From contig NZ_AP019829.2 of the NCBI RefSeq assembly GCF_007990545.2, positions 1,426,001 through 1,490,000 of the forward strand: 64,000 bases of DNA, written 5' to 3'. A program made the position numbers and the translations under genes. Origin of the DNA: Leptotrichia wadei (GTDB lineage Bacteria > Fusobacteriota > Fusobacteriia > Fusobacteriales > Leptotrichiaceae). Positions 19,154 through 29,078 of this stretch are shown here, in pieces. How positions within the stretch are numbered: the stretch's first letter is position 1; the number at the start of each line of letters is the position of its first letter. Below the pieces are notes generated by a model. The model was not told the DNA's origin, did no database searches, and saw nothing but the letters and a program-made list of their open reading frames with translations.

Positions 19154-20163
19154 AAAACTCTCCATTTTTTATTTCTTTTATGATTTAATTTTTTCTGTTT
19201 TTCTATTTTTTCCAATTCTTCTAATTCTTCGTTTATTTTCAAAGCTTGATTATATTTCCCTTGCTTTTCATATAATTTGGCTAAACTCGTTAATGCAAGT
19301 TCCTTATGTGCAAGTTCTTTTGCTTTTAAAAGACTATTTTCAGCCTTGCCGTAATCTCCTTTCATTTCATAAACTTCTGCTAACAGACGCAATAATCTTG
19401 CTCTTTTTTCTTCAATCCGTTTTACATTGTCTTCTGAATGTGAAAATAATTTTTCCGATTCCTTTAATAACCATTCTTCAGCTTTGTCATAATCTTTTTT
19501 CCACATATAAAGTTCTCCTAAAAGTCTTTCTGCATTCGGATATTTTTCATTAACAAGCTCCTTGTAGAGTTTTTCAGCCTCATCAAAGTAATCATGCCTC
19601 TGATAATAAAAAGCCAAAGCATTTTTTACCTCAATATTTTTGTTTAAATTTCTTTTAAATGCTTCCACCACTTCGCTATTAATTTCTTTCCTTTCTCCAT
19701 ACACCCACACTCTAAACAAGGTGTCTTCCCTATAATCTCCCTGATCCATTGCCTTTATATAATATTTTCTTGCATTCATTTCATCTCTCTGATTAGCATA
19801 AATCTGTCCTGCAAATGCACTTGCTTCCTTCACTCCTCTGTCCGAGCCTTTTCTTGCCCATTTGAGTGCCTTTTCTTTTTCCCCTCTCGCACTATAGTTT
19901 CTTGCTAGATAATAATCTGCTATTGGAATATCCTTTTCCACACTTTTAAAATACACTACCCCAATTCGTAAATATTTTTCCTGAACTTCTAGCCCCTTTT
20001 GCAAAATTTTTTCTTTTTCTGCCATTGTCGGATTCTTCTTCATTTCAGCAATTTCCGTTTTTGCCTTTTTTAAAGCTCCTTTTTCCTCCTCCGAGAAAGG
20101 AATACCCCCACTACAGCTCACTAAAAATAATACACTTACCAAAATTAAAATTATCTTTTTCAT
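19150..20163 (-). CDS. lipoprotein with TPR/Sel1-like repeats
   Basis: A 337-aa lipoprotein with lipobox LFLVSC. Repeats include YLARNYSARGEKEKALKWAR, QIYANQRDEMNARKYYIKAM, YYQRHDYFDEAEKLYKEL, YMWKKDYDKAEEWLL and MKGDYGKAENSLLKAKEL, then a lysine-rich tail. First gene of the four-gene set. AAAGGG precedes ATG. It is a likely paralog of the fourth gene. Confidence 0.8.
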   Translation of the reverse strand: MKKIILILVSVLFLVSCSGGIPFSEEEKGALKKAKTEIAEMKKNPTMAEKEKILQKGLEVQEKYLRIGVVYFKSVEKDIPIADYYLARNYSARGEKEKALKWARKGSDRGVKEASAFAGQIYANQRDEMNARKYYIKAMDQGDYREDTLFRVWVYGERKEINSEVVEAFKRNLNKNIEVKNALAFYYQRHDYFDEAEKLYKELVNEKYPNAERLLGELYMWKKDYDKAEEWLLKESEKLFSHSEDNVKRIEEKRARLLRLLAEVYEMKGDYGKAENSLLKAKELAHKELALTSLAKLYEKQGKYNQALKINEELEELEKIEKQKKLNHKRNKKWRVL

Positions 20164-20304
20164 AACTTACCCTTTCTATATTTTTTCAGTATTAACAAAA
20201 TTTATATTTTAAATTTTATCCAGTAATATTATACCCTATTTTTTATTTACATTTCTTTTTTAAAATATAATTTTAACAACAAAATAAATTCTTTATTGCC
20301 ATAC

Positions 20305-20335
20305 AAAAAAGACTGAAAAAATTCCAGCCTTTAAT
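20305..20335 (-). terminator. terminator after traX-like gene
   Basis: AAAGACTG (20308-20315) pairs with CAGCCTTT (20325-20332); the one mismatch is a G-U pair on the minus strand, and T6 follows. Confidence 0.7.
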
Positions 20336-20436
20336 TAAATATTTCTATACCAATCTTTCATCCTATTTTACTATTAAGAAATTCTATAAATTTATGATTA
20401 AATCCGCTTTTTGTTACAATACTTATATCATTTAGT

Positions 20437-21231
20437 TCAATAAATGATGTATTTCTTTAAAAAAATATAAATCATTACAATTAACAAAAGATGCAATGGA
20501 TAAAAACTGTAAAACATATATTTTGTAATTTTATTATGAATACCTTGCTTTCCATTATAGAGCCATATAAAAACTAATGAAAATATTGCAAATGATTGTA
20601 CTGGTGCATATATTTTATTTCCAAAAAGATAAAAAGAAAAATCATATCTTGGTATAAGAAAAATATTTATCCATGCTAACAAGATGACTTGAGCCACAAA
20701 ATTCCACCATTTTCTACTTCTAAAAAAATAAAATACTAAAACTGTCATAATTCCGTATTCTAAATAGTCACTACCTATGAGACGTGTAATAAACATAGCT
20801 AAAATACTTATAATAATTTTTCCAAAAATTTTTACTGTTACAGGTAAGTTATCTTTATTTTTAATTTTTTCAATCAAAACTAGCATATATAAAGCAATCC
20901 CAAAAGTCCATAAAACATTATTATATGGAAAAAATATCGACGGACTCTCAAATATAGAAGTACTTAGCAAAAGATTAAAAGGAATTTCTGAAATAACAGC
21001 AAAAATAAAAATACGCTTTAAATATTTACTTCTATTCTTTGTTTTATAAAATCCTTCTACAAGCATAAAGGCAAAAATAGGAAAGGCAAGTCTGCCTAAA
21101 AGATTCATCCTTATCTGATTCTGATTAACAAAAAATACATTCCACGAATGGTCTAATGTCATAAATAAAATAGCCAAAATATGTAGTGTAAAAGAATCTA
21201 TCCCTCTTAAAAATATATTTTTTTGTTTCAT
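20437..21231 (-). CDS. TraX-family membrane protein
   Basis: A polytopic membrane protein of the TraX family, 264 aa from the chosen start. Family features are SFTLHILAILFMTLDHS near the N-terminus, LLGRLAFPIFAFMLVEGFYKTKN, and ISEIPFNLL. TraX acetylates F pilin in E. coli; chromosomal members of anaerobes are probably O-acetyltransferases acting on surface polymers. The open frame runs 27 codons further upstream, but AAGGAG sits 5 nt before ATG at 21231, which matches family starts. Confidence 0.85.
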   Translation of the reverse strand: MKQKNIFLRGIDSFTLHILAILFMTLDHSWNVFFVNQNQIRMNLLGRLAFPIFAFMLVEGFYKTKNRSKYLKRIFIFAVISEIPFNLLLSTSIFESPSIFFPYNNVLWTFGIALYMLVLIEKIKNKDNLPVTVKIFGKIIISILAMFITRLIGSDYLEYGIMTVLVFYFFRSRKWWNFVAQVILLAWINIFLIPRYDFSFYLFGNKIYAPVQSFAIFSLVFIWLYNGKQGIHNKITKYMFYSFYPLHLLLIVMIYIFLKKYIIY

Positions 21232-21312
21232 TTTAACTCCTTGTACAGTATAATTAAAATAATATCTAAATTTATTTTTTTTAATTTCTGGGCTTTTTAT
21301 TTCAACGTACAA

Positions 21313-21625
21313 TTGATTTTTTCACAATTGAAGAATTGATTATAAAGAAAATCATAAATAAAACTAACAATCTTTTTATTTTATGCTTCTTCCTAAAATT
21401 TTAAGCAATTCATAACACAACTAATTATTAAATCTTTGATACTACACAATTATTATAAACAACTGATAATTGTATAGATTTTTTACTAAAAACTTTCTTC
21501 CATTTTAATTTAAAATCATTTAGTATTAAACAAATATCTATTTGTCATAAACAAAAACGGACTGAAAAAATCCAGTCCTTATTTATTATTTTTTTATTTC
21601 CTTAACAAAAATTATTAAAAAATTT
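21313..21625. other. intergenic stretch
   Basis: AT-rich DNA with no visible gene. Its only clear feature is the terminator at 21553-21582. Confidence 0.4.
21553..21582 (-). terminator. terminator after the CobW-type GTPase gene
   Basis: GGACTG (21559-21564) pairs with CAGTCC (21573-21578), with A and T tails on either side. Confidence 0.75.
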
Positions 21626-22579
21626 CTATTTTAAATTTTTCATTTCATCAAGCTCTTTTATTAACAATTCCTTATCAATCGGATTTCCTATAAAAACTGC
21701 ATTGTTTTCTGAACTATCCTCCAAAATTGTAATATTATAATTTGTATCTACCACATCAAAGTGCATATTATAGTCATTGCCTTTAAATACACCTTTTGCT
21801 CTGTTTATATCCCCGTAAAAGCCTGAAATCAACTTTTCCAGAAAAGATACAAGAATTGCAGGATTATCAGAATATGAATTTTTATAAGTCATATTTTGCA
21901 TTTTATTTTTAACATCTATTAAATCTGAATTTTCTGTTTTTACAAGTTCTCCGCTAAAAAGCGCATTCCAGTAATCCGTATTTTGGTTATGATAATCATT
22001 TGTAAAAATATCAGCATTTGGATTAAACGATTTTATGTCTTCATAAATTAGCTGTAACTCTTCATCTGCCATATTTTCGACTTTTGAAAGCTGTATATGT
22101 GCTGCCATTTTTATCTGGTCTATGAATATTTCATCATATTTATTTTTATATTTAAAATATGTGCCAGCATCAATTATTGTTATTGGCGGGAACATTTTTA
22201 TTCTGTCATAGCCAGTATTTGTCACATTTTTTAAGATATTGCTCAAAATAGCTATTCCTGATGGTTCGACTATTAAAAAATCAGGATTTAAAGTATTATC
22301 AATTACAAGAAGTGAAGATATAAAATCTGCCTTTGTACTGCAACAGGCACATCCGCTTGTAAGTTCCCATACGTTTAATTCTACATTTCCATTTTTCTGG
22401 TTATTTTCTTTCATCTCTTCAGTATTATTTCTCAAGATTTCACCATCAATATTTACATCTCCAAATTCATTTTCAAAAATTACATATTCCCTTTTTGTGC
22501 TTTTAACCATCTCTTTAATAAATGTAGTTTTTCCTGCTCCAAGAAAGCCAGAAATAACAAGTATTCTCAATTTTTTCAC
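21626..22579 (-). CDS. CobW/COG0523-family GTPase, metal chaperone
   Basis: G3E-family P-loop GTPase of 317 aa. Walker A GFLGAGKTTF lies at 11-20, NEFGDVNIDGEIL is the family switch, and GCACC at 76-80 is the CxCC metal site. The C-terminal CobW_C part is short. Such proteins insert Zn, Co or Fe into client enzymes. The start is GTG. It lies 28 nt downstream of a zinc alcohol dehydrogenase gene in the same direction, so that enzyme is a natural client; this is inference from position. Confidence 0.88.
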   Translation of the reverse strand: MKKLRILVISGFLGAGKTTFIKEMVKSTKREYVIFENEFGDVNIDGEILRNNTEEMKENNQKNGNVELNVWELTSGCACCSTKADFISSLLVIDNTLNPDFLIVEPSGIAILSNILKNVTNTGYDRIKMFPPITIIDAGTYFKYKNKYDEIFIDQIKMAAHIQLSKVENMADEELQLIYEDIKSFNPNADIFTNDYHNQNTDYWNALFSGELVKTENSDLIDVKNKMQNMTYKNSYSDNPAILVSFLEKLISGFYGDINRAKGVFKGNDYNMHFDVVDTNYNITILEDSSENNAVFIGNPIDKELLIKELDEMKNLK

Positions 22580-22607
22580 CTTTTCTCTTTGCTTCTATTT
22601 ATCTTTT

Positions 22608-23696
22608 TTACTCATTTATTCTTTGTGAAGTCATATAAACTACAGGTTTTATTACTCCATCAGCTTTTGTTCTCATAAGTTCCAAGGCTTTTTCAACATT
22701 TTCAAAACCTTCAAATCTATGAGTAATCAAAAGGCTTGGATCTAATTTTCCAAATTCAATCAATCTTGCCAATTTTTCAAGTCTTAATCTTCCACCTGGC
22801 ATAAGACCTCCAAAAATTTGCTTATGTCCCATTCCAGCTCCCCATTCAACTCTCGGTATTTCTATAAATTCTCCGCTTCCTAAATAATTTACATTTCCTA
22901 TACGTCCTCCTGGTTTCAAAACTTTTACAGCTGTAGCAAATACTTTTTGATCTCCTCCAGCAATTAATACCCTGTCAACACCTTTTCCATCTGTCAATTC
23001 CATGATTTGTTCATCTGCAGGCGCCTTTTTAAAATCAACAATATCTGTTGCTCCATAAGCCTTTGCAATTGGCACAACTTGTTCTCTTGAATCCACAGCA
23101 ATTATTCTTCCAGCTCCCTTTAACGCAGCAGCAGCAACTCCCATAAGTCCCACAGGACCCAATCCAAATACTGCAACAACATCACCAAACTGAATATCAG
23201 CAAGTTCTGCACTATGGAATCCAGTAGGTACCATATCACTTAACATACATGCTGTTCCGTAATCCATACCTTTTGGAATTAACGCTAAATTACCATCTGC
23301 ATCATTAACGTGAAAATATTCTCCAAAAACACCATCTTTAACATTTGAAAACTTCCATCCAGCAAGCATTCCTCCACAATGCATCGGATATCCCGCCTGA
23401 GCTTCCACCGAATTCCAATCTGGAGTTATCGCCGCAACCAAAATTTTATCTCCGACTTTAAAATCTTTAACTAATTCCCCAACTTCAACTACCTCTCCAC
23501 AAGCTTCATGCCCCAATACCATATCATGTCTTTCTCCAACTCCACCTTCATAAACAGTATGTATATCCGAAGTACAAGGTGCAAGTGCAAGTGGTTTTAT
23601 AATCGCATCTGTCGGCCCACATTTAGGTCTATCTTTTGTAATCCAACCAACTTCTCCGATTCTTTTCATTACAAACGCTTTCATTTTTTCTCCCAT
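22608..23696 (-). CDS. zinc-dependent secondary alcohol dehydrogenase
   Basis: Medium-chain, NAD(P)-dependent alcohol dehydrogenase close to Thermoanaerobacter brockii ADH. Counting from the second Met, the zinc ligands fall on Cys37, His59 and Asp150, just as in that enzyme, and Glu60 follows. The cofactor motif is GLGPVGLMGVAAA. It should interconvert secondary alcohols and ketones, though aldehydes are possible. Start 23696 has AGGAGG 8 nt away; 23684 matches homologs and has GGGAG close by, so either may be used. A decayed Rrf2 gene lies upstream. Confidence 0.9.
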   Translation of the reverse strand: MGEKMKAFVMKRIGEVGWITKDRPKCGPTDAIIKPLALAPCTSDIHTVYEGGVGERHDMVLGHEACGEVVEVGELVKDFKVGDKILVAAITPDWNSVEAQAGYPMHCGGMLAGWKFSNVKDGVFGEYFHVNDADGNLALIPKGMDYGTACMLSDMVPTGFHSAELADIQFGDVVAVFGLGPVGLMGVAAAALKGAGRIIAVDSREQVVPIAKAYGATDIVDFKKAPADEQIMELTDGKGVDRVLIAGGDQKVFATAVKVLKPGGRIGNVNYLGSGEFIEIPRVEWGAGMGHKQIFGGLMPGGRLRLEKLARLIEFGKLDPSLLITHRFEGFENVEKALELMRTKADGVIKPVVYMTSQRINE

Positions 23697-23867
23697 TTTG
23701 GAAACCTCCTAGATTAACAATTGCATAATTTTTTCTTAATATGAGTATAACCTATAAATTTTAAAAATGCAAATTTTATTATTTAAAACTTTTTATTTTT
23801 TTTCTATTATTTAAAAATTTACTTAAATATGTTGTACTAAAAAATAAATCACAAAAAAGGAGTAACT

Positions 23868-24122
23868 ATGTTTTTAATAATTATTTTAATAATTTATATG
23901 TTATACTCATTAACATGAACAAATGAAATTCTAATATTTCAAAATTTAATAGAGAACTTAAAGATCTTAATGAGAAAAAGCGAGAATGAGAAGAACTAAA
24001 AGATAGAATGAGAGATTTAAGAAAAGAAATTTGTAAAATTAATGAAGAAATAGAAAAAAAAGATCTGAATACAAAAAATCCTATTTTCAATATTTGTACA
24101 AAAGAACCGCAGATTTGCAAAT
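23868..24122 (+). pseudogene. decayed small membrane-anchored coiled-coil gene
   Basis: A good ribosome site (AAGGAG) precedes ATG and a hydrophobic N-terminus (MFLIIILIIYMLYSL), then TGA. After a frame change, a charged coiled-coil stretch follows (EELKDRMRDLRKEICKINEEIEKK) with another TGA before it and TAG at the end. At least two stops and one frameshift make this a pseudogene. Original role unknown. Confidence 0.5.
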
Positions 24123-24185
24123 AGAATTAGATGATTATGAGTTTGAGCTAAAATAGGCTTACAAGCAAAAAGATAAAAATTAAAT

Positions 24186-24400
24186 AATTCGTTATTCTCT
24201 ACTAACTCAATCACTCCATACACACTATAAAATGTTATGTCTTTTAAAGGTCTAGTCACCTCAATTTCTCCAACCCCTCTCGCAATATTAATTAACCCTT
24301 TATTTTTTTAGTTGCATCAAATTTTTCGTACGATAACAGGATTTGTATTTATACTTCCAGCAAGAAAATCACTTGTAATTTTGTGACTTTTGTTATGTCG
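24186..24400 (-). pseudogene. decayed Rrf2-family regulator fragment
   Basis: This stretch reads like the Rrf2 gene at 29079-29519 with many changes. Shared parts include the DNA encoding PLK-ITFY-VY, EN-NELFNF and a near-identical 40-base block around GATTTGTATTTATACTTCC. An in-frame stop interrupts the middle and both ends are missing. It was once a second copy, perhaps controlling the alcohol dehydrogenase downstream. Confidence 0.7.
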
Positions 24401-24473
24401 GTAATCGTTTTGAAAGTTAAAACAGTTGTAAATACGACAAAAAATACTCCAAATTTATAACATATTTTAATAT

Positions 24474-25451
24474 TTATTTTTTGCCCTTCTGATACTGCAA
24501 TACCGTTTTCCCAGTCCATTTTTTAAATGCTCGATAGAAGGACGAAAGTTCCGTATATCCAACCAGATAGGCTATTTCATCTATTGAAAGTTCCTTTGTT
24601 TCCAAATAGTTGAAAGTCATTATTTTCTGAATATCTTTCACCAGCTGATTAAAACTTGTATTTTCTGCTGACAGATTTCTTTGAAGAGTCCTTCCACTTA
24701 TTCCAAACTCTTCTGCTACATTTTCCAGTCCAAAACGTCCGCTCGGAATAAGCTGAAAAAGTTTTTTCTGAACTCTGCTCGCAAAGGTTTCAAATGTCTC
24801 ACTTTCCATTTCTGCCAGTTTCTGCTTCAATTGAGGTTCCAAATATTCCACCATTATATTATTTGCCGTCAAAAATGGCTTTTTCAAATCTTTCATGCTA
24901 AAAATGACTTCATTTTGCTTTGCTTTATTTATCGCCGTATTTATCTCTTTTGTCAATAATTCCCCGTACTCAAAAGGACTTGTAACACTTACTGGAGATA
25001 TTTTTTCCCCAATTCCTTTATTTAGTAAATTTATCAACATAAGCTGTTCATTCAAAACTGCAAAACGTGGCAATTCCTTTTCCCTTTGTTCAAAAAAATA
25101 CTGCACTTGAACTATTTCTTCAAACTCTTTAATTTCCAAAAACACAGGCCCTATTAATTTCTTGTATTTTGCCAGCCTTTTTAAACCTTCACGTCCATTT
25201 TTTGAAGAAAGTGCTGCAAAAAATGAAGGAATAAACACATTTAGATTATCAATATTGCTAATTGCTGAAATTTGCTCATCAGTAATAACTTCATCAATTT
25301 TTTTCAAAAATAAATAATATTCCTCAGTAGAAAGCTGAATTTCCTCTTTCCATAAGATATTTGGTATTCCCGTTTCTTCAAGAATATTTTCAATTGATAA
25401 TCCAATACTCTTTAAAAAATCCTGAAACTGCTTTGGCATAGTTATTTTCAT
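24474..25451 (-). CDS. AraC-family transcriptional regulator
   Basis: A 325-aa regulator: an N-terminal ~200-aa AraC-binding-type sensor (as in OruR/MmsR-like proteins) and a C-terminal pair of helix-turn-helix motifs (NVAEEFGISGRTLQRNL and SIDEIAYLVGYTELSSFYRAFKKWTG). The inducer is unknown. GGAG lies 5 nt before ATG. It is next to an SDR gene in the same direction, a likely target. Its C-terminal 95 residues recur almost unchanged in a fragment at 33683-33973. Confidence 0.9.
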   Translation of the reverse strand: MKITMPKQFQDFLKSIGLSIENILEETGIPNILWKEEIQLSTEEYYLFLKKIDEVITDEQISAISNIDNLNVFIPSFFAALSSKNGREGLKRLAKYKKLIGPVFLEIKEFEEIVQVQYFFEQREKELPRFAVLNEQLMLINLLNKGIGEKISPVSVTSPFEYGELLTKEINTAINKAKQNEVIFSMKDLKKPFLTANNIMVEYLEPQLKQKLAEMESETFETFASRVQKKLFQLIPSGRFGLENVAEEFGISGRTLQRNLSAENTSFNQLVKDIQKIMTFNYLETKELSIDEIAYLVGYTELSSFYRAFKKWTGKTVLQYQKGKK

Positions 25452-25557
25452 ATTTTCTCCATTTTTCCTATTTTTTATTATATTAAGTTTTTCATTTTCA
25501 AAAATTAATTTTTTCTATAAGTTTCTCAGCAAAATTCAATTTTCAATTATTTTTTAT

Positions 25558-26376
25558 CTATTTCGAAGCATTTTTCATAATTTTATCAAAAATTCTTGCA
25601 GGAAGAACAGTATGTAAAAATACTAATGGTTTTGCCATAAATCCTATTAAATATCTCGCTTTTGGACGACGACTATTCACTGCTTTTGAAATTGCTTTTG
25701 TGATAACAATCGGGTTAGAACCCATATTTCCTGAATATTGCTTTTTCATTCCTTCTGATGTTCTCAAGGCTTCTTTTTCATAGGCCCCGTCTTTTGACGA
25801 ATCTACCAATTTATTCGCAGCGATGATTCCCCAGTCAGTTTTTATCAAACCTGGCTCAATAAGTGAAACATCTATTCCAAAATCAGCCACTTCCATACGT
25901 AACGCATCACTAAATGCTTCAAGTGCATATTTAGTCGCATGGTACCAGCCACCAAAATAGCTTGTCATTCTTCCTCCCATTGATGAAACATTTATAATTC
26001 TACCTGATTTTTGTTTTCTCATATGCGGAAGCACTAATTGAACCAATCTCGCCAATCCAAATAAATTCACTTCAAACTGCATTTTTGCTTCACTTATTTC
26101 AACATCTTCTATCGCACCATAAGAACCGTACCCCGCATTATTTATCAGAACATCTATACGCCCTTCATTTCCAATTATTGTATCAATTGCACTTTTTATA
26201 CTTTCCTCATCAGTTACATCCAAATACATAGGTTTAACTCCAAACTGTTTTAAAGTCTCCATTTTTTCAGTTCTTCTAGCTGCACCATAAACCACATGCC
26301 CTTCTTTTGCCAAACTTTCTGCTGTCTGATATCCAATTCCACTACTTGCTCCTGTCAATAAAATTACTTTTTTCAT
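25558..26376 (-). CDS. short-chain dehydrogenase/reductase
   Basis: Classical SDR of 272 aa. The cofactor motif GASSGIG lies at residues 9-15, NNAGYG at 79-84, Ser132 in NVSSMGG, and the catalytic pair Tyr145 and Lys149 in YHATK. The acidic-free residues after the first strand (AARRTEK) favour NADPH. Substrate unknown. Cotranscription with the AraC gene downstream is likely. Confidence 0.92.
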   Translation of the reverse strand: MKKVILLTGASSGIGYQTAESLAKEGHVVYGAARRTEKMETLKQFGVKPMYLDVTDEESIKSAIDTIIGNEGRIDVLINNAGYGSYGAIEDVEISEAKMQFEVNLFGLARLVQLVLPHMRKQKSGRIINVSSMGGRMTSYFGGWYHATKYALEAFSDALRMEVADFGIDVSLIEPGLIKTDWGIIAANKLVDSSKDGAYEKEALRTSEGMKKQYSGNMGSNPIVITKAISKAVNSRRPKARYLIGFMAKPLVFLHTVLPARIFDKIMKNASK

Positions 26377-26488
26377 ATCTTTAATTTCCTCTCTTCTTAT
26401 TATTAATTTTCATACAATTATTCTATCAAAGATATATTTTAAATTCAATAACAAAAGGCGACATTTAACTGACAAATAACGACAATTT

Positions 26489-27058
26489 TTATTTATTTTT
26501 TCTAATTTTTGGCATTGGAATATACCATATTGACAATGAAATAAATCCTATTATTAGCATAAACATTGGATTAAATAGACCTATTATCAAAGAAGAACTT
26601 TGCAAAATCGTTGCTATCTTATGTCTTCTAAGAGTTGTTATTGTGTTCTTTAATTTTATATTTTTAGAATCTGCTTTCATAAGTTCATCGCAAAGCCATG
26701 AATAAACAATATTTGCCCCTAACAAAAAAAATGTATACACGCATTCTACCAGATAACTGTGAGGATTTTCAGAAACCCATGATGTTATATACGGAAATAA
26801 TGTATTCAAAAACAGTAAAAATATCTGTATTCTAGCTATTTTAGGAGTTACTTTCTCAACCTTATCAAATATTGTATGATGAGTGTCCCAAAATACTGCA
26901 AATAGTGTAAATGTAGTTATATATGCAAAATAATGCACTCTATTTTCCCAAATAGCTGACAATGTTGTTCCATGAATTTTAGGAAGTTCTAACACTAAAA
27001 CTGTCATTACAATTGCTATAATTGCATCAAAAAATGCTACTAATCTTTCTTTTTTCAT
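26489..27058 (-). CDS. TMEM175-family (DUF1211) putative potassium channel
   Basis: A 189-aa membrane protein with about six helices. The first helix carries the family signature, here RLVAFFDAIIAIVMTVLVLEL, in place of the usual RxxxFSDGVFAIAxTLLVLEI. Bacterial TMEM175 proteins form tetrameric potassium-leak channels. Ser of the FSD triad is Phe here. It is a diverged relative of the tandem pair at 33978-35366. Confidence 0.82.
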   Translation of the reverse strand: MKKERLVAFFDAIIAIVMTVLVLELPKIHGTTLSAIWENRVHYFAYITTFTLFAVFWDTHHTIFDKVEKVTPKIARIQIFLLFLNTLFPYITSWVSENPHSYLVECVYTFFLLGANIVYSWLCDELMKADSKNIKLKNTITTLRRHKIATILQSSSLIIGLFNPMFMLIIGFISLSIWYIPMPKIRKNK

Positions 27059-27202
27059 TTTATTTCTTCTCCTTTTGTTTCAATCCATAATAGTAATTAT
27101 ACTAAAAAGGTTCAATAAAATCCAGCACATCTTTTATTTTTTGATATTTTATTTTCAATATCAATTGATACAAATTTTATCAACTGGAAAATGAAAAAAA
27201 TT

Positions 27203-28240
27203 TTAAATATCTTCTTCAATTTTTTTATATATTTCACCCAAAACTTCCCCAATATCCCCATCTAAACAAATACTTCTATCTTCAAGTTTAATCGGACAAA
27301 ATGCTTCCCTGTAATTTATACAAGCATAAACAGCTTTTTTGTTTTCCATCGTCATATACCAAAATGAATATTTCACGATTACAGGTGTATTTCTGCCAAC
27401 TCCTAATTCTAGAAATAAAATGTGCATATTTTTATGATTTTCAAGGTAATTTGAATATTCTTAAGACGCTTTATGCCATCCTTCATCTTCCACGAACGAA
27501 CTGTCAGCCCGAAGATTAGTTGTCATATCTGAGCCGTCATCAGGACATTTAGGAATTAATTCTGCCGGTATTCTCATAAGAATTTCTCCATTCATAGGAA
27601 TACTGAATACTTCATTTTCATCTTTTACAAATCCTTGTGCTTCCATCGCTTTCATTACCCATTCTTCATTATCATAGGTTTTTTGTATCTGCGGATTCAC
27701 ACTTTGGAATAAACCATAATCTCCTTGCGTATAGAAAAGTCTCTTTTTATCAAATCCTGCCTTTTGAAATTGATGATCCACATTTGTTGTAATAACAAAA
27801 TAATCTTTATCTTTTAAAAGTGAAAATAATTCATTATAGACAGGTTTTGGAGCTTTCACATAACGATTAAAATATATGTGTCTTGCCCACCAGGCCCAAC
27901 GAATTTCATCATTTGGAAATGGATAAAATCCACCTGAATACATATCTGCAATGCCATATTCCTTTATAAAGTCAAAAAAGTATTTTTCAAATCTTTCACC
28001 GCTATATGTAAAACCTGCCGAAGTTGATAATCCTGAACCAGCACCTACTACAATAGCATCCGCATTTTGAATTTCATTTTTCAAAAGTTCTATTCGTTCT
28101 TCTCTCGAACCTTTTCCTAATGAAAACTTATTTTCAAAAGTCCCCAATACCACCAATCCTTTTTGAATCGTTTCTAAATATCCATTTCTTCTACTGTAAG
28201 ATTTCTTCATAATATTTTTTATCTTCCTCTTTAAAAACAT
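27203..28240 (-). pseudogene. macrodomain-linked sirtuin (SirTM) gene interrupted by an in-frame TAA
   Basis: Sir2-family, class M sirtuin, which ADP-ribosylates proteins in other bacteria. NAD-binding GAGSGLSTSAG lies near residues 66-76, then TNVDHQF and TQGDYG, where canonical sirtuins have a catalytic His. Reading stops at TAA (27461-27463) after GWHKAS, but the same frame goes on without a break for 86 codons with the expected C-terminus (HILFLELGVGRNTPVI, INYREAFCP). One base change would restore 346 codons. It overlaps the macrodomain gene; a later Met at 28210 could be the start. Recent mutation, readthrough or a sequence error are all possible. Confidence 0.88.
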
Positions 28241-28997
28241 TAAAAATCACCCTTTCCATAGCATTTGGATTTTCCACTAACCATTTTTGTACTGTATCCA
28301 CAGCAATTTCTGCCGCCCTTTTATTTGGAAAACAGAATACTCCAGTTGAAATACAGCAAAATGCCACACTTTTCAAATTATTTTCCAGACACATATTTAA
28401 AACATTTGTATAGCAATCTGCCAATTCCTGTTCTAATTCTGCTGTAAGTCTATTTCTTACTATCGGACCAACTATGTGAATTACATTTTTTGCAGGAAGA
28501 TTATAAGCATTCGTAATCATAGGAATCGCTGTCGGTTGCTCATAATAGCTTCCATATTTTTTTCTCAATTCCTTCATTTTATGACTGCATTCTTCCCTAA
28601 GTTGTACTCCTGCATAAGTATGAATCTGATTATCAATGCACATGTGCATCGGTATAAAACATCCTAACATTTGAGAATTTGCCGCATTTACTATGGCATC
28701 CACTTCAAGCCTTGTAATATCTCCCTGCCAGATAGAAATATTCCCTTTAGTTACAGGAATATCTGAAAGCTGGACAATACCTTTTTCCTCAGCACAGACA
28801 GATAAATATTCATCCTGTACCTTCAATACTGAATCTGACATTTTCTTAGGCATACGTACATTCATTAAAGACCTTAAAATACAACGTTTTCCATTTATAT
28901 CTTCTGGAATTTCTATATCTTTATATTCAACTGAATCAGCTTTAAACTCTTCTAAAAGATAATCAAGCCTTTTTTCCTGCTCTTTATTCTTTTCCAT
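28191..28997 (-). CDS. SirTM-linked zinc macrodomain ADP-ribosylhydrolase
   Basis: A 268-aa macrodomain protein that should remove ADP-ribose from targets of the adjacent sirtuin. A helical N-terminal part of ~90 aa precedes the macro fold: WQGDITRLEVDAIVNAANS, then the zinc-binding loop with Cys and His residues in GCFIPMHMCIDNQIH, and the diphosphate loop CCISTGVFCFPNK. This is the Zn-Macro type found with class M sirtuins. GGAAGG precedes ATG. In streptococci and staphylococci this pair lies with lipoylated GcvH-L and a ligase; neither is present here. Confidence 0.9.
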   Translation of the reverse strand: MEKNKEQEKRLDYLLEEFKADSVEYKDIEIPEDINGKRCILRSLMNVRMPKKMSDSVLKVQDEYLSVCAEEKGIVQLSDIPVTKGNISIWQGDITRLEVDAIVNAANSQMLGCFIPMHMCIDNQIHTYAGVQLREECSHKMKELRKKYGSYYEQPTAIPMITNAYNLPAKNVIHIVGPIVRNRLTAELEQELADCYTNVLNMCLENNLKSVAFCCISTGVFCFPNKRAAEIAVDTVQKWLVENPNAMERVIFNVFKEEDKKYYEEILQ

Positions 28998-29078
28998 AAC
29001 TCTACCTTCCTTCCATTATTCATTCAAATAATTTTTATAATTTCACAAATATTTTCCTTAATTCTGTTATTTCTAAAT

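Noticed and set aside
27203-27427. Separate 74-aa gene downstream of the sirtuin
   Set aside because: It is the in-frame continuation of the sirtuin after one TAA and matches the SirTM C-terminus, so it is treated as part of that gene.
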